The notes under the pieces are model-generated. The model was given only the letters and a program-made list of their open reading frames with translations. It had not been told where the DNA came from and ran no database searches. 64,000 nucleotides of DNA, from assembly GCA_002839375.1 (NCBI GenBank), contig PGXY01000005.1, positions 186,001 to 250,000 on the forward strand, in the 5' to 3' direction. This document shows positions 8,421 to 16,412 of the stretch, piece after piece. Source of the stretch: Spirochaetae bacterium HGW-Spirochaetae-1. GTDB lineage: Bacteria; Spirochaetota; UBA4802; UBA5550. Each line of letters opens with the position of its first letter. Position 1 is the first letter of the stretch. The translations under genes and the position numbers were made by a program.

Positions 8421-8954
8421 CTAATAGCCTGTCTCGATGCCGGTGTAGCTGAAAGTAGCAGCTCCGCCTGTCGTAGTAACATCGCCTGAAATAGAATACA
8501 TTGTTCCATCAATATTTACTGAAATTGTACCGCCAGTAATGTCATATAGTATGTATGTAGGTGTGGGAAAAATAAAATCAGTATAGATTTCAGCATCTTC
8601 GTCACATTTAAATTTTCCACTTTCTGGAGCTCCAGCGCTGAATTCATAAACACCTGAAGGTAAATCTGGAGTAGAAGAAGAGAAGAGTGTTAACAAGATA
8701 TACTCACCGGAACCGGTTCCTGCACCTACATCTAAATTAGCAGATGTGATAGTTACGTAATATTTGTAAACCCCCACTACAGAAGATGCTCCATCATAGT
8801 TTATATCAAGCTTTGACAGGCTGTAGCCTTCACCCCCGATTTTCAGCCAGCTGTCGCCCAGTGATTCAGTAGTGTCATCACAGCCTGATAGTAAAAAAAA
8901 TGAAAGGACGGCAAAAATGAAAATAATTCGTTTTAAAGAAAATAATAATTTCAT
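8421..8954 (-). CDS. Hypothetical lipoprotein
   Basis: A 177-residue protein with a signal sequence ending in the lipobox LLSGC (Cys25). The mature part is Ser/Thr/Gly-rich and beta-rich (SGEYILLTLFSSSTPDLPSGVYEF, then TGGTISVNIDGTMYSISGDV), like a small surface or periplasmic beta-sandwich. No family is recognised. There is no co-directional neighbour close enough to suggest an operon. Confidence 0.72.
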   Translation of the reverse strand: MKLLFSLKRIIFIFAVLSFFLLSGCDDTTESLGDSWLKIGGEGYSLSKLDINYDGASSVVGVYKYYVTITSANLDVGAGTGSGEYILLTLFSSSTPDLPSGVYEFSAGAPESGKFKCDEDAEIYTDFIFPTPTYILYDITGGTISVNIDGTMYSISGDVTTTGGAATFSYTGIETGY

Positions 8955-9002
8955 ACACGTATCCTCCCGAAATTTAATTGTTTTTTAATACATGGGGATT
9001 TC

Positions 9003-9108
9003 AGTCACCTGTCACCGGTTCAATAAACGGAATGCGATTTATCTAAACCTGTTCCTGATGACCGATATGTAAGAATATTGACAAAACATTCCCGGAAGGC
9101 AAGGCTTT
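9003..9108. repeat. Degenerate intergenic repeat, copy 1
   Basis: It begins GTCACCTGTCACCGGTTCA, contains AACCTGTTCCTGA and ends GGCAAGGCTTTTTTT. It resembles, in order and spacing, the segments at 12398-12480 and 13640-13740. Similarity is patchy, so this is a tentative repeat family. Confidence 0.35.
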
Positions 9109-9125
9109 TTTTATTTTTATTTCTA

Positions 9126-9524
9126 TCACGGGACCATCAGGGCATGCGAGGAGAATATTCCGACGATGATCGCCACCACTGCCAGGGCGGCAAAGCCTTC
9201 TTTCCGCAGAGTTATTTTTTTCATCGATACGAGGTTCTGCATCAAGACGCGCCGATGCATGATTATGTGAAAAATGGAAAAAATGGTGAATAAAAAGGCG
9301 GACATGTTATGGACCGACATCCAGAGATGTCTCTGCTGTGTCATGTGTGCAAGCTGCAGATTATGATTCATTAATCCCGAAACAGGCAATAATAATCCCG
9401 AGAACAAGAGTGCAATAGAGATAAAGGCCCGCCTGTTGAAAACTTTTTTTGTTCTGCCAGTAGCGCCGTTAATATCCTCCGGATTTTCCAGGGAAGCAAT
9501 TGTATCGTATGTATTTTTTTTCAT
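9126..9524 (-). CDS. DUF4405-type membrane protein
   Basis: A 132-residue protein with three hydrophobic segments. The motif HLWMSVHNMSAFLFTIFSIFHIIMHR has histidines spaced along two helices, as in DUF4405 proteins related to cytochrome b-type membrane anchors. Heme binding is therefore possible but not shown. The 53-residue N-terminus is hydrophilic. A 16-bp palindrome lies about 55 bp upstream of the start, next to the Crp-like regulator gene, suggesting control by that regulator. Confidence 0.65.
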   Translation of the reverse strand: MKKNTYDTIASLENPEDINGATGRTKKVFNRRAFISIALLFSGLLLPVSGLMNHNLQLAHMTQQRHLWMSVHNMSAFLFTIFSIFHIIMHRRVLMQNLVSMKKITLRKEGFAALAVVAIIVGIFSSHALMVP

Positions 9525-9579
9525 ATGTCATTCCTCCTCGATAATGATATAAAAATAACACCCGATATGGATGAATGAC

Positions 9580-9595
9580 GTTAACAATTGTTAAC
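9580..9595. promoter_or_regulatory. Perfect 16-bp palindrome upstream of DUF4405 gene
   Basis: GTTAACAATTGTTAAC is fully symmetric. It lies between the stop of the Crp-like regulator gene and the start of the DUF4405 gene, both leftward. Its size suits a Crp/Fnr-type dimer site. Confidence 0.5.
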
Positions 9596-9603
9596 AAGAC
9601 ATG

Positions 9604-10149
9604 TTACAGCCGCTTTTTCAACCGGCTCAGGGAAACGGCAGTGATGCCGAGATAAGATGCGATGTAATGCTGGGGGACACGGTCCACAATGTGAGGGTAG
9701 TTTTTTAAGAGATCAATGTAGCGTTCCATGGGACTGTCTTTAATTCGGGAAAGGAAAAGCCGGGCATAGTGCCCAAGCCGCTGGATGAGAATTTTCTGGA
9801 AGTTTTCTTTCAACTCCGGTATTTCCTGGAGCAGCAGATTAAAATCATTTTTACTGACTGCGATAATTCGGGACGGTTCAATGCTTTCCAGGCTGAACAG
9901 GCTTGGTTTTCCATCAATAAAGCTTTCAATGGAAGATACTGACTGGCTTTCAAAGAAGAACTGAAAGGTGATGTCCTTCCCGTCTTTATTGAACCAGAGG
10001 CGCAGACATCCTTCCCGGATAAAATACATATATCGGGCCATCTCTCCTTCCAGAAGGAGCGTGGTTTTCGCCCCGATACTCTTCTCTTTTAAAAGATGCC
10101 CGTATTTGTCCCGGAAGCCGGGAATACTGTCTGTTAACCTGTCCAGCAT
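9604..10149 (-). CDS. Crp/Fnr-family transcriptional regulator
   Basis: A 181-residue protein. A cyclic-nucleotide-binding-type beta-barrel covers about residues 15-115 (LLLEGEMARYMYFIREGCLRLWF). A short helix-turn-helix is at the C-terminus (VPQHYIASYLGITAVSLSRLKKRL). The DNA-binding region is shorter than in classical Crp, as in the YeiL/Crp-like group of anaerobes. No cysteine set for an iron-sulfur cluster is visible, so it is not a classical Fnr. The downstream leftward DUF4405 gene is the probable target. Confidence 0.82.
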   Translation of the reverse strand: MLDRLTDSIPGFRDKYGHLLKEKSIGAKTTLLLEGEMARYMYFIREGCLRLWFNKDGKDITFQFFFESQSVSSIESFIDGKPSLFSLESIEPSRIIAVSKNDFNLLLQEIPELKENFQKILIQRLGHYARLFLSRIKDSPMERYIDLLKNYPHIVDRVPQHYIASYLGITAVSLSRLKKRL

Positions 10150-10220
10150 GGTGATGTCCTGAATTTCCCTGAAATCGGGGAGTTATGTATCTTCATGATG
10201 AATAATGCAAAATCCCATGT

Positions 10221-11960
10221 CTAACCGTGCATACCTTTCCAGAGGCCGTTAAAAAAACTCCTGGCATTGGCCCCTAAAACCCTGTTATTGTAACCGCCTT
10301 CCTGTACTACAAGAGTTGGAAGATCCAGGCGTCCAATGACCAGCCCGTTGTTGTAAAAGTCCTTTCTGAGGAGATTCCAGGTCCCGGTTGGATCCCCCTT
10401 GGCAGTATCAAGCCCGAAGGCAAGAACAAGAAAATCAGGTGAATATCGCTTTATTCTTGCAATAGCTTTTTTCAGCGTTTTTAAATATTCGCTGCCGGTG
10501 ATATTTTCCCGTAGCGGATAATTTATATTATATCCCTCCCCGGCGCCCTTCCCTTTTTCGTCCCTGAATCCGGAAAAATGGGGATATTCAAAATCAGGGT
10601 CCGCATGGATCGAAACCGTCAGGACATACTGCTTTGCATAAAAAATATCCTGCTGGCCGTTACCATGGTGATAATCCACATCGAGAATAGCCACCTTTCC
10701 GTAATAACTCAGATAATTCGCAGCGATAGCCGTAGAGTTAAAATAACAGAAACCACCGAAGGAATTTCTATCCGCGTGATGTCCCGGGGGACGAACGAGC
10801 GCATAGGCGATCCTGTTGCCTTCCAGTAATTCAAGGGCTCCAGTGAGAGCGCAATCAACGGCGCCCCGGGCCGCCAGGTAGGCGTTCCGGTTAATGGGAC
10901 TGTAAACATCGATACAGTAATACCCTGCCCGCGCTGCCAGTTTTCGCGGCGGCTTAACGGATTTCCGGATGGGGAATACGTCGGGATAGAGTGTCTTTCC
11001 CGGCTCCAAAGCCATGGTAACCTGTTTAAAATAGTTTATAAAATCTGAATCATGCACTTCTTGCAGATACCTTTCAGGAAACTTTTTAATTTTAACTCTC
11101 CGGAAAAGTTGCGTTTTCTCAAGTTCACGAAGGATACTCTTTATTCTGACAGGAGATTCAACATATCCCCGCTCGCGTATATGATGAATTTCGTGCCCAT
11201 CATTGTGAATAAGAGAAATTTTGTTATCCTCTGAAAGGAGACGAATTTTATAGTCGGGCTCCTGTTTCATATAACGGGGCTCCCGAATGGACACCGGATC
11301 ATCCTGTATTGACCGAATAACCGACTGAATATCGCGGCGGCCGCATGAGGGGTCGTATTTCCGCTCAAGAATGGAACGTATAATCAGCTTTGCCTCGGCC
11401 GCCGGAAGCCCGCTTTTTCGATCAAGATTATCATAGAGGAGAAAATATGGGTTGTGATAGTGATTTCTGCTGTTTGATTCGTATGATGTATTGATTATTG
11501 GACGGGCCCCGTGCCGCTCATAAAACCTGATTCTTGCCCTGTTTTGTCTCAGTATCTTTTTATCTCTGAAAACTCTGCCGTCATCGGTCATGCATTCGAT
11601 AAAAATACCCGCCGACTTCAGGTTCAGAGCCTCTTCCCTTACGCGTTCATAGAGCGCGCTGCCGGCTCCGCCCCCCTGCTTTTCCTGTGCCAGGGCCATG
11701 AGGTCAATAAAACAATAGTTCAGGTCCGGCGCATAAGACATTTGAATAAACCCCTTCATGTATCCCCGGGTATCTTCAGCCACAAAAAACATATACTTCA
11801 TTTTTTTATGATAAGGATCTCTGAAGAACCTGCGTATATCTTCGAAAGATTCTTCCGTCATATCGGCAATCTGGTTACGGGTGATCTCAACAATGCGGTC
11901 AATCGCCTTTTTGTTTATCGGAAGAAGGTCGTCATATATTCTGCGGATACTGAAGCTCAT
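10221..11960 (-). CDS. GNAT acetyltransferase-histone deacetylase-family fusion
   Basis: A 579-residue protein with two opposing domains. Residues about 1-165 are a GNAT N-acetyltransferase (FIDLMALAQEKQGGGAGSALYERVREEA is the acetyl-CoA loop, followed by RIRFYERHGARPI). Residues about 235-575 are a zinc-dependent deacetylase of the histone deacetylase/acetylpolyamine amidohydrolase family. Its motifs are RPPGHHADRNSFGGFCYFN, LDVDYHHGNG with zinc ligands Asp and His, and FGLDTAKGD. The substrate could be an acetylated protein, polyamine or small amine. It is read from one leftward gene with no sign of frameshift. Nothing nearby reveals the substrate. Confidence 0.88.
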   Translation of the reverse strand: MSFSIRRIYDDLLPINKKAIDRIVEITRNQIADMTEESFEDIRRFFRDPYHKKMKYMFFVAEDTRGYMKGFIQMSYAPDLNYCFIDLMALAQEKQGGGAGSALYERVREEALNLKSAGIFIECMTDDGRVFRDKKILRQNRARIRFYERHGARPIINTSYESNSRNHYHNPYFLLYDNLDRKSGLPAAEAKLIIRSILERKYDPSCGRRDIQSVIRSIQDDPVSIREPRYMKQEPDYKIRLLSEDNKISLIHNDGHEIHHIRERGYVESPVRIKSILRELEKTQLFRRVKIKKFPERYLQEVHDSDFINYFKQVTMALEPGKTLYPDVFPIRKSVKPPRKLAARAGYYCIDVYSPINRNAYLAARGAVDCALTGALELLEGNRIAYALVRPPGHHADRNSFGGFCYFNSTAIAANYLSYYGKVAILDVDYHHGNGQQDIFYAKQYVLTVSIHADPDFEYPHFSGFRDEKGKGAGEGYNINYPLRENITGSEYLKTLKKAIARIKRYSPDFLVLAFGLDTAKGDPTGTWNLLRKDFYNNGLVIGRLDLPTLVVQEGGYNNRVLGANARSFFNGLWKGMHG

Positions 11961-12511
11961 GTGTTATCCTTTGTTTAGCAATAAACAGTATACTACAAAA
12001 AAATACTTTATACGTTGCAGCAATGTACGTCAATATAATTTACAAGAGAACCGGTTTTCTTGTCGTCAATTAAACAAGGCGGATTCACCGGCGCGGATAA
12101 AGGGCTGGGAGACCTTACTTATTTTATCAAGGATTGTCTCCCTTTTGGTTAGTTGGCAGGGAAGTCTTCCCTCTGGCAGACCATTGCGGGGTTTTCACAA
12201 GCACATTATGTACCGGGGATGAGAAAATCATAAAGCAATACCTGCTGCGCATTCCATTTATTACCGCCGAATAAAAGTCAGTGAAATTTTGATTGGTAAA
12301 ATTGCCTCTTACTAAAAGTAATCGGAGTGCATACTATTACATTATTGCAATAAGCATTCGAAAATAAAATATTTCCATACATGTTAGATACAAAGAAATT
12401 CCGTCACCTAAAACCGGTTCATGAAACACAAGACATCTTATCCGAAACTCATCCCGACAACCGGCAGGTTAAGGCAAAGCTTTTTTAAATTTTTAATCTT
12501 TTAATAAACTT
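11961..12511. other. Gene-poor intergenic region with two hairpins
   Basis: No convincing gene is seen in this 550-bp stretch. It holds a terminator-like hairpin at 12107-12142 (GGGAGAC/GTCTCCC, followed by TTTT on the plus strand) and a 15-bp palindrome AGGGAAGTCTTCCCT at 12158-12172. No upstream plus-strand gene explains the terminator, so a small RNA or a decayed gene is possible. The tail of the region contains repeat copy 2. Confidence 0.45.
12398..12480. repeat. Degenerate intergenic repeat, copy 2
   Basis: It starts GTCACCTAAAACCGGTTCA, contains AACACAAGACA and ends GGCAAAGCTTTTTT. It matches copy 1 at its start and copy 3 in AACACAAGACA. It lies just beyond the 3' end of the LVIVD lipoprotein gene. 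Confidence 0.35.
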
Positions 12512-13567
12512 TCATTCCTGCCATGAGGAAATATCAAAAACTTCAAGCAGTCCATTCCCATTCGGTGATGACGAATCCGTGCTCACTGCATATACATAAT
12601 TTCCAGAGACGCACATATCCTGCACGGTAAAAGATGTTTTACATATGCCTTTTACAACAAAATTATCCACTCCCGATGAGGCATCAATTACAATTACTCC
12701 CGAATCCTGGTCTGCGAGGAATACCATACTGCCTGCTGCAGTTATCTTTTTGGCGTAACCAGGTTCATCATTGAATTCTATAAATGCAGGGTTGTATTCA
12801 TCCGAAATATCGATTATTGCCACACCGTAACTACCGCTGCTAAGCAATGCATAATTGTCATATATGTATAGATCCTGTGGCGCTGATCCGAACGGATTAT
12901 CATAAGAACCGATATGCTCCGGAGACTCCGGATCAGTTATGTCAACAATTTCAAGAGCTACAGACTGTCCAGAGAGGTATGCCCTGCTGCCGTTCACCCT
13001 GATATGATAACTCCCGTTATCCAGCGGATATGTTTCTTCCTCTGTAAATGTTGACAAGTCAATTATCCGCATCGAATCTGTTGACGAATCCGCAAACGAA
13101 ATAAATGCATACCCGTTTGATACAGCCACACCCGTACCGAAATTGTCAAAATCAATTGAATCTGTTGTTGGATCAAGAGATGCATCATATGCAATTAGTT
13201 TAGAATACCATTGCCTTCCTTCATCCCAGTCAAGGTGCAGGACATAAACCTTATCACTGTCAAAGGCCAATCCTTCAACATTATCTGGAGTTGTAATTTT
13301 TTTGTTTAAAGATGGAGTGGCAGGATCGCTGATATTGATTGCATAAATACCATATTCCAGTTCTAAAGAATATTTTCCATACGTAACATAAATGGTGCTG
13401 CCGGATAAAAACGACTTGTATGCCATACCATCTATCGGGAATGATCCTATCGCGGATTTCTCCGGATATTTACTGTCACTGCTGCCCCCGCTGCTGCAAC
13501 CGGCTGAAAAGACAAATATCAATGCTACAGCCAGTAATGATGAAATTCCAATAGAATATTTTTTCAT
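12512..13567 (-). CDS. LVIVD-repeat lipoprotein (beta-propeller)
   Basis: A 351-residue lipoprotein with signal sequence and lipobox FSAGC (Cys24), then a Ser/Gly-rich linker. The body has about six repeats of the LVIVD type, for example YGIYAINISDPATPSLNKKI, SVALEIVDITDPESPEHIGS and YGVAIIDISDEYNPAFIEF. Repeats of this kind fold as a beta-propeller on the cell surface or in the periplasm. Function is unknown; adhesion or protein binding is typical. Degenerate repeats lie on both sides of the gene in the same orientation, which could reflect insertion or duplication. Confidence 0.8.
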   Translation of the reverse strand: MKKYSIGISSLLAVALIFVFSAGCSSGGSSDSKYPEKSAIGSFPIDGMAYKSFLSGSTIYVTYGKYSLELEYGIYAINISDPATPSLNKKITTPDNVEGLAFDSDKVYVLHLDWDEGRQWYSKLIAYDASLDPTTDSIDFDNFGTGVAVSNGYAFISFADSSTDSMRIIDLSTFTEEETYPLDNGSYHIRVNGSRAYLSGQSVALEIVDITDPESPEHIGSYDNPFGSAPQDLYIYDNYALLSSGSYGVAIIDISDEYNPAFIEFNDEPGYAKKITAAGSMVFLADQDSGVIVIDASSGVDNFVVKGICKTSFTVQDMCVSGNYVYAVSTDSSSPNGNGLLEVFDISSWQE

Positions 13568-13639
13568 ATGATTCTCCTGTTATTTGGCAATAAAAGTATT
13601 GCTGTTTAGGCACTTGCCACTTGGAAGTTTCCTTTGCTA

Positions 13640-13740
13640 AAAAACGTCCCAGGCAACACAAGACAACCTTTACGAACCTGTTTCAGACAGCCCCAAAGAT
13701 TACAAATGACATAAATTGTTAGAAATGCAAGGCTTTTTTG
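13640..13740. repeat. Degenerate intergenic repeat, copy 3
   Basis: It contains AACACAAGACAA and CGAACCTGTTTCAGA and ends GCAAGGCTTTTTTGATTTTT. It lies upstream of the LVIVD lipoprotein gene and has the same orientation as the copy beyond its 3' end. Confidence 0.35.
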
Positions 13741-13803
13741 ATTTTTCGCGCGCCGAAGGAAGGGTCCGGCGGATGAGGTCCCAGGCACTGACGCACATAA
13801 AAA

Positions 13804-13830
13804 AGGCCGCCGGATATTCCCCGACGGCCT
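13804..13830 (-). terminator. Terminator of the acyl-CoA synthetase remnant
   Basis: AGGCCGCCGG and CCGACGGCCT form a 10-bp stem with one mismatch. Read leftward it is followed by TTTTTATG. It is a near copy of the terminator at 22230, including the distance to the upstream coding end. Confidence 0.7.
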
Positions 13831-13860
13831 CTGCCTTTTCAAAATGTTGCTGATACTGCC

Positions 13861-14067
13861 CTACTTCTTCCCGTACCCGATGCCCGACAAGGCATCGTCG
13901 ATCTCCGTTAGAATGGCGGGATCATCAATGGTGGAGGGGACTGAGTATTCCTGGCCGTCGGCTATCTTCCGCATGGTGCCGCGCAGGATCTTCCCGGAAC
14001 GCGTCTTGGTAAGGCGCTTCACGATAAGCGACTGCTTATAGTAGGCCAGTGCGCCGATCTTCTGCAT
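13861..14067 (-). pseudogene. C-terminal remnant of a propionyl-CoA-synthetase-type gene
   Basis: The 68 codons from an ATG at 14067 match the last residues of the intact synthetase at 22285-24180: VKRLTKTRSGKILRGTMRK, then KIADGQEYSVPSTIDDP and DALSGIGYGKK at the end. The catalytic lysine motif TRSGKILRG is present but the whole AMP-binding body is missing. The frame continues leftward only some 30 codons to a stop. At nucleotide level, 13964-14009 is identical to 22388-22433. The remnant differs elsewhere (ALAYYKQSLI against AVAAFKQAMI), so the copies have had time to diverge or come from sister genes. Confidence 0.82.
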
Positions 14068-14442
14068 GACTTTCTCATCTCGCCGAATCTGGTGGACAGG
14101 AATTTTTGTAGATTATCGGCTATGGCGCGAACTTCAGCGGTTTGTCCGCCCTTCTCGCCATGATTAACACATGCGCCCCTGGGATCACGACGGCAACTAT
14201 CGATAATGGTTTTAGTGCAGGATACGCTGCTGCTGTAATAAACAGCAATTCAAAAAGCAGAAACAGTAAGAACTATTAAAGATGAAAATCGTTTTATACT
14301 GTTTCTCCGTGATCAGCAGGAATAAGTTCCCAGGCTCACTCATTCACTACAGCATTGATTCCGAACAATTTACACCGAAGCTGAAAAACCTGACCCCGAG
14401 GATATAATTTTTTCTTGACTTTTTTATTAAATGTATTACTTT
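14068..14442. other. Intergenic region, possible decayed coding sequence
   Basis: No intact gene is seen. On the minus strand around 14095-14215 one frame reads RDPRGACVNHGEKGGQTAEV and on to a stretch IADNLQKFLSTRFGEM, and another reads GAHVLIMARRADK, which faintly recalls a short-chain dehydrogenase nucleotide-binding segment. Both are too short to assign. The region ends in the TetR operator and promoter. Confidence 0.3.
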
Positions 14443-14460
14443 GTAACCAATCGTTCACTT
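14443..14460. promoter_or_regulatory. TetR operator copy 1
   Basis: GTAACCAATCGTTCACTT, the reverse complement of AAGTGAACGATTGGTTAC, lies 14 bp before the start codon of the TetR gene at 14475. Seventeen of 18 bases match copy 2. The half-sites GTGAAC and GGTTAC form an imperfect dyad. Position implies autorepression. Confidence 0.78.
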
Positions 14461-14474
14461 GTGAGAAATTTACC

Positions 14475-15173
14475 ATGGCAGAAAAAACACGCATAAACGC
14501 TGAAGAACGCAGGCAAAGAATCATTGAGGCCGCAAAACCACTCTTCGCCGATTTCGGATTTAACGGCACGTCGATCCGTGATATTGCAAAAGCGGCTGAT
14601 GTATCAAATGCCCTGCTCTACAAGCATTTTCCCAGCAAGGAAGCCATGTATGAAGAGATATTAAGTTATACCGACTATATAATTCCTAAATTAAAAAGAA
14701 AGCTTGAGGAACTTGAGCCTTCAACGCAGACACTGGTTTTTTTGAGCTTTGCCTTTTTCAGGTTTATCCTGTTCGAAGCCCAAATGGTCAACCAGGATCA
14801 GAAAAGGCATGAACGGCTTCTTTTTTACAGTCTCCTTGAGAACCTGAACTATGCCCGTAAAACCTTACGCAGAATACATGATGACTTTGAAAAGATGATA
14901 AAGGATAACTTTATCGCAGCGGAAGAGAGCGGTGATATTATCAAATCAGAGAATAATGTAAAAAACCGTTTCTGGTTTATGCACCATCTTGCCATGGGCG
15001 TTAATCTCTGTCATGTTTCAGGCGAACCAGCCTTTAACTATGATACTTCCTACAGGGAACTTGTTGAAGACGCCGTTTGCTTCGTGCTGCGCGGTATTGG
15101 TCTGACTGACCGGGCAATAAAAAAGTACTACAAGCCGGAAAAACTTGAGCAGCAGATAAATTCTATTTTTTAA
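14475..15173 (+). CDS. TetR/AcrR family regulator of the BKACE cassette
   Basis: A 232-residue regulator. The helix-turn-helix covers about residues 10-55 (RRQRIIEAAKPLFADFGFNG, then IRDIAKAADVSNALLYKHFPSKEAMY). The C-terminal helical domain is the probable ligand site. The ATG at 14475 is chosen because the operator ends 14 bp upstream; upstream in-frame codons would run through that operator. The same 18-bp element recurs before the next gene and before the M24 operon, so this protein very probably represses itself and the whole cassette until a pathway metabolite releases it. Confidence 0.9.
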   Translation: MAEKTRINAEERRQRIIEAAKPLFADFGFNGTSIRDIAKAADVSNALLYKHFPSKEAMYEEILSYTDYIIPKLKRKLEELEPSTQTLVFLSFAFFRFILFEAQMVNQDQKRHERLLFYSLLENLNYARKTLRRIHDDFEKMIKDNFIAAEESGDIIKSENNVKNRFWFMHHLAMGVNLCHVSGEPAFNYDTSYRELVEDAVCFVLRGIGLTDRAIKKYYKPEKLEQQINSIF

Positions 15174-15192
15174 CCATATTTTTTTACGCATT

Positions 15193-15210
15193 AAGTGAAC
15201 GTTTGGTTAC
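15193..15210. promoter_or_regulatory. TetR operator copy 2
   Basis: AAGTGAACGTTTGGTTAC lies 20 bp after the TetR stop codon and 39 bp before the MBL start codon. It is inverted relative to copy 1. Confidence 0.78.
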
Positions 15211-15249
15211 CACTTAAGTCATACATTGCACATATGTCAGGAGAGAATC

Positions 15250-16329
15250 ATGTTTTCTAAAGTCAGTTTAAAAGGATTATTCGTTACCGGGTTAGTGATT
15301 GCATTTCTGGCGATTTTTACGGCTTTTATTCTGCAGGATCAAATTCTTGAAGGTCTGATAAAAAGCCGGCTGGATCGCTGTGATGAAAGCGTGCTGTCAG
15401 ACCCGGGGATTCATGTTATCATGGTGGGAACGGGAACTCCCAACTATGATCCTGTTCGAAATGCACCCTGTGTCGCCGTCATTGCCGGCGGCGAGTTTTT
15501 ACTCTTCGATACGGGCGACGGTTGCGCCAGGACACTGGATTCCATGAATCTGCCTTTCTTAAAAATTAATACGGTGTTCCTTACCCATTATCATTCCGAT
15601 CACATCAATGGATTGATTAATTTCATCAGCCACACATGGATCCATGGCAGAAAAAAGGAACTTCATGTTTACGGTCCTGTCGGAGTTAAAAGCATTACTG
15701 ACGGCGCCATGGCCTTTCTAAAAGAAGACATAGGCATCCGGGCAAATCCCCAAGCGCTGTTTCCTCTCGACAGGAAACTTGTCGTGGTACAGCCCCATGA
15801 ATTTTCTTATCCTGGCGATGGATCGCCCCTTGTTGTATGGAAAAAAAACGGTCTGATTGTCACGGCATTTAAAAATGACCATGCCGATGTGAAAATATCC
15901 TGTGGCTACCGGATAGAATACGCGAACCGGAGTGTTGTCATCAGCGGTGATACCGTGAAAAGCGACTATGTCATTCAAAACTCAAGAGATACGGACATCC
16001 TGATTCATGAGGCGGTTAACCTCGATATGATAAAACGGATTATTGCAGTTTTGAATACAACTGCAACGACCGATGCAGACTGGACCGCTGAACATTTATC
16101 TCAGGTTTCCAGACATCACTGCAGCACGCGGGATGTGGCGAAGGTTGCGGCGGAAGCAAATGTAAAAAGGCTGCTCCTCTATCATATCGGGCCGGGCATT
16201 CCGGACAACTGGTTCTTTGAAAAGATGTATCTCAAAGACATGAGAGGAATATACGATGGGCCTGTGAGCATTACTACAGACAGGGATCGTTTTTACCTTG
16301 AGCCGGGCAGAGTATCTCATGATATATAA
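15250..16329 (+). CDS. Membrane-anchored MBL-fold hydrolase (RNase Z-like)
   Basis: A 359-residue protein. A single N-terminal hydrophobic helix (about residues 8-30, GLFVTGLVIAFLAIFTAFIL) acts as a signal anchor. The MBL domain has FDTGDG, the metal motif THYHSDH, SGDT and a C-terminal LLYHIGPG histidine. It resembles RNase Z-like and lactonase-like MBL proteins that act on small molecules outside the cytoplasm. AGGAGA before ATG 15250 fixes the start. It has its own copy of the TetR operator, so it belongs to the cassette and may open a lactone or ester precursor of the pathway substrate (inference). Confidence 0.82.
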   Translation: MFSKVSLKGLFVTGLVIAFLAIFTAFILQDQILEGLIKSRLDRCDESVLSDPGIHVIMVGTGTPNYDPVRNAPCVAVIAGGEFLLFDTGDGCARTLDSMNLPFLKINTVFLTHYHSDHINGLINFISHTWIHGRKKELHVYGPVGVKSITDGAMAFLKEDIGIRANPQALFPLDRKLVVVQPHEFSYPGDGSPLVVWKKNGLIVTAFKNDHADVKISCGYRIEYANRSVVISGDTVKSDYVIQNSRDTDILIHEAVNLDMIKRIIAVLNTTATTDADWTAEHLSQVSRHHCSTRDVAKVAAEANVKRLLLYHIGPGIPDNWFFEKMYLKDMRGIYDGPVSITTDRDRFYLEPGRVSHDI

Positions 16330-16359
16330 AACCATTTATTTCCAGTTTTTTTATTCATT

Positions 16360-16377
16360 AAGTGACCATTTGGTTAC
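16360..16377. promoter_or_regulatory. TetR operator copy 3
   Basis: AAGTGACCATTTGGTTAC differs from copy 2 at two positions and has the same orientation. It lies 35 bp before the M24 gene start and 24 bp ahead of its AAGGAGG ribosome site. Confidence 0.76.
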
Positions 16378-16412
16378 CTGTTAAATACAACAAGTCTGAC
16401 AAGGAGGAAAAC

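Noticed and set aside
11881-12222. 113-codon plus-strand frame after the GNAT-deacetylase gene
   Set aside because: It overlaps the start of the deacetylase fusion gene on the other strand and then runs through hairpins; no ribosome site or domain.
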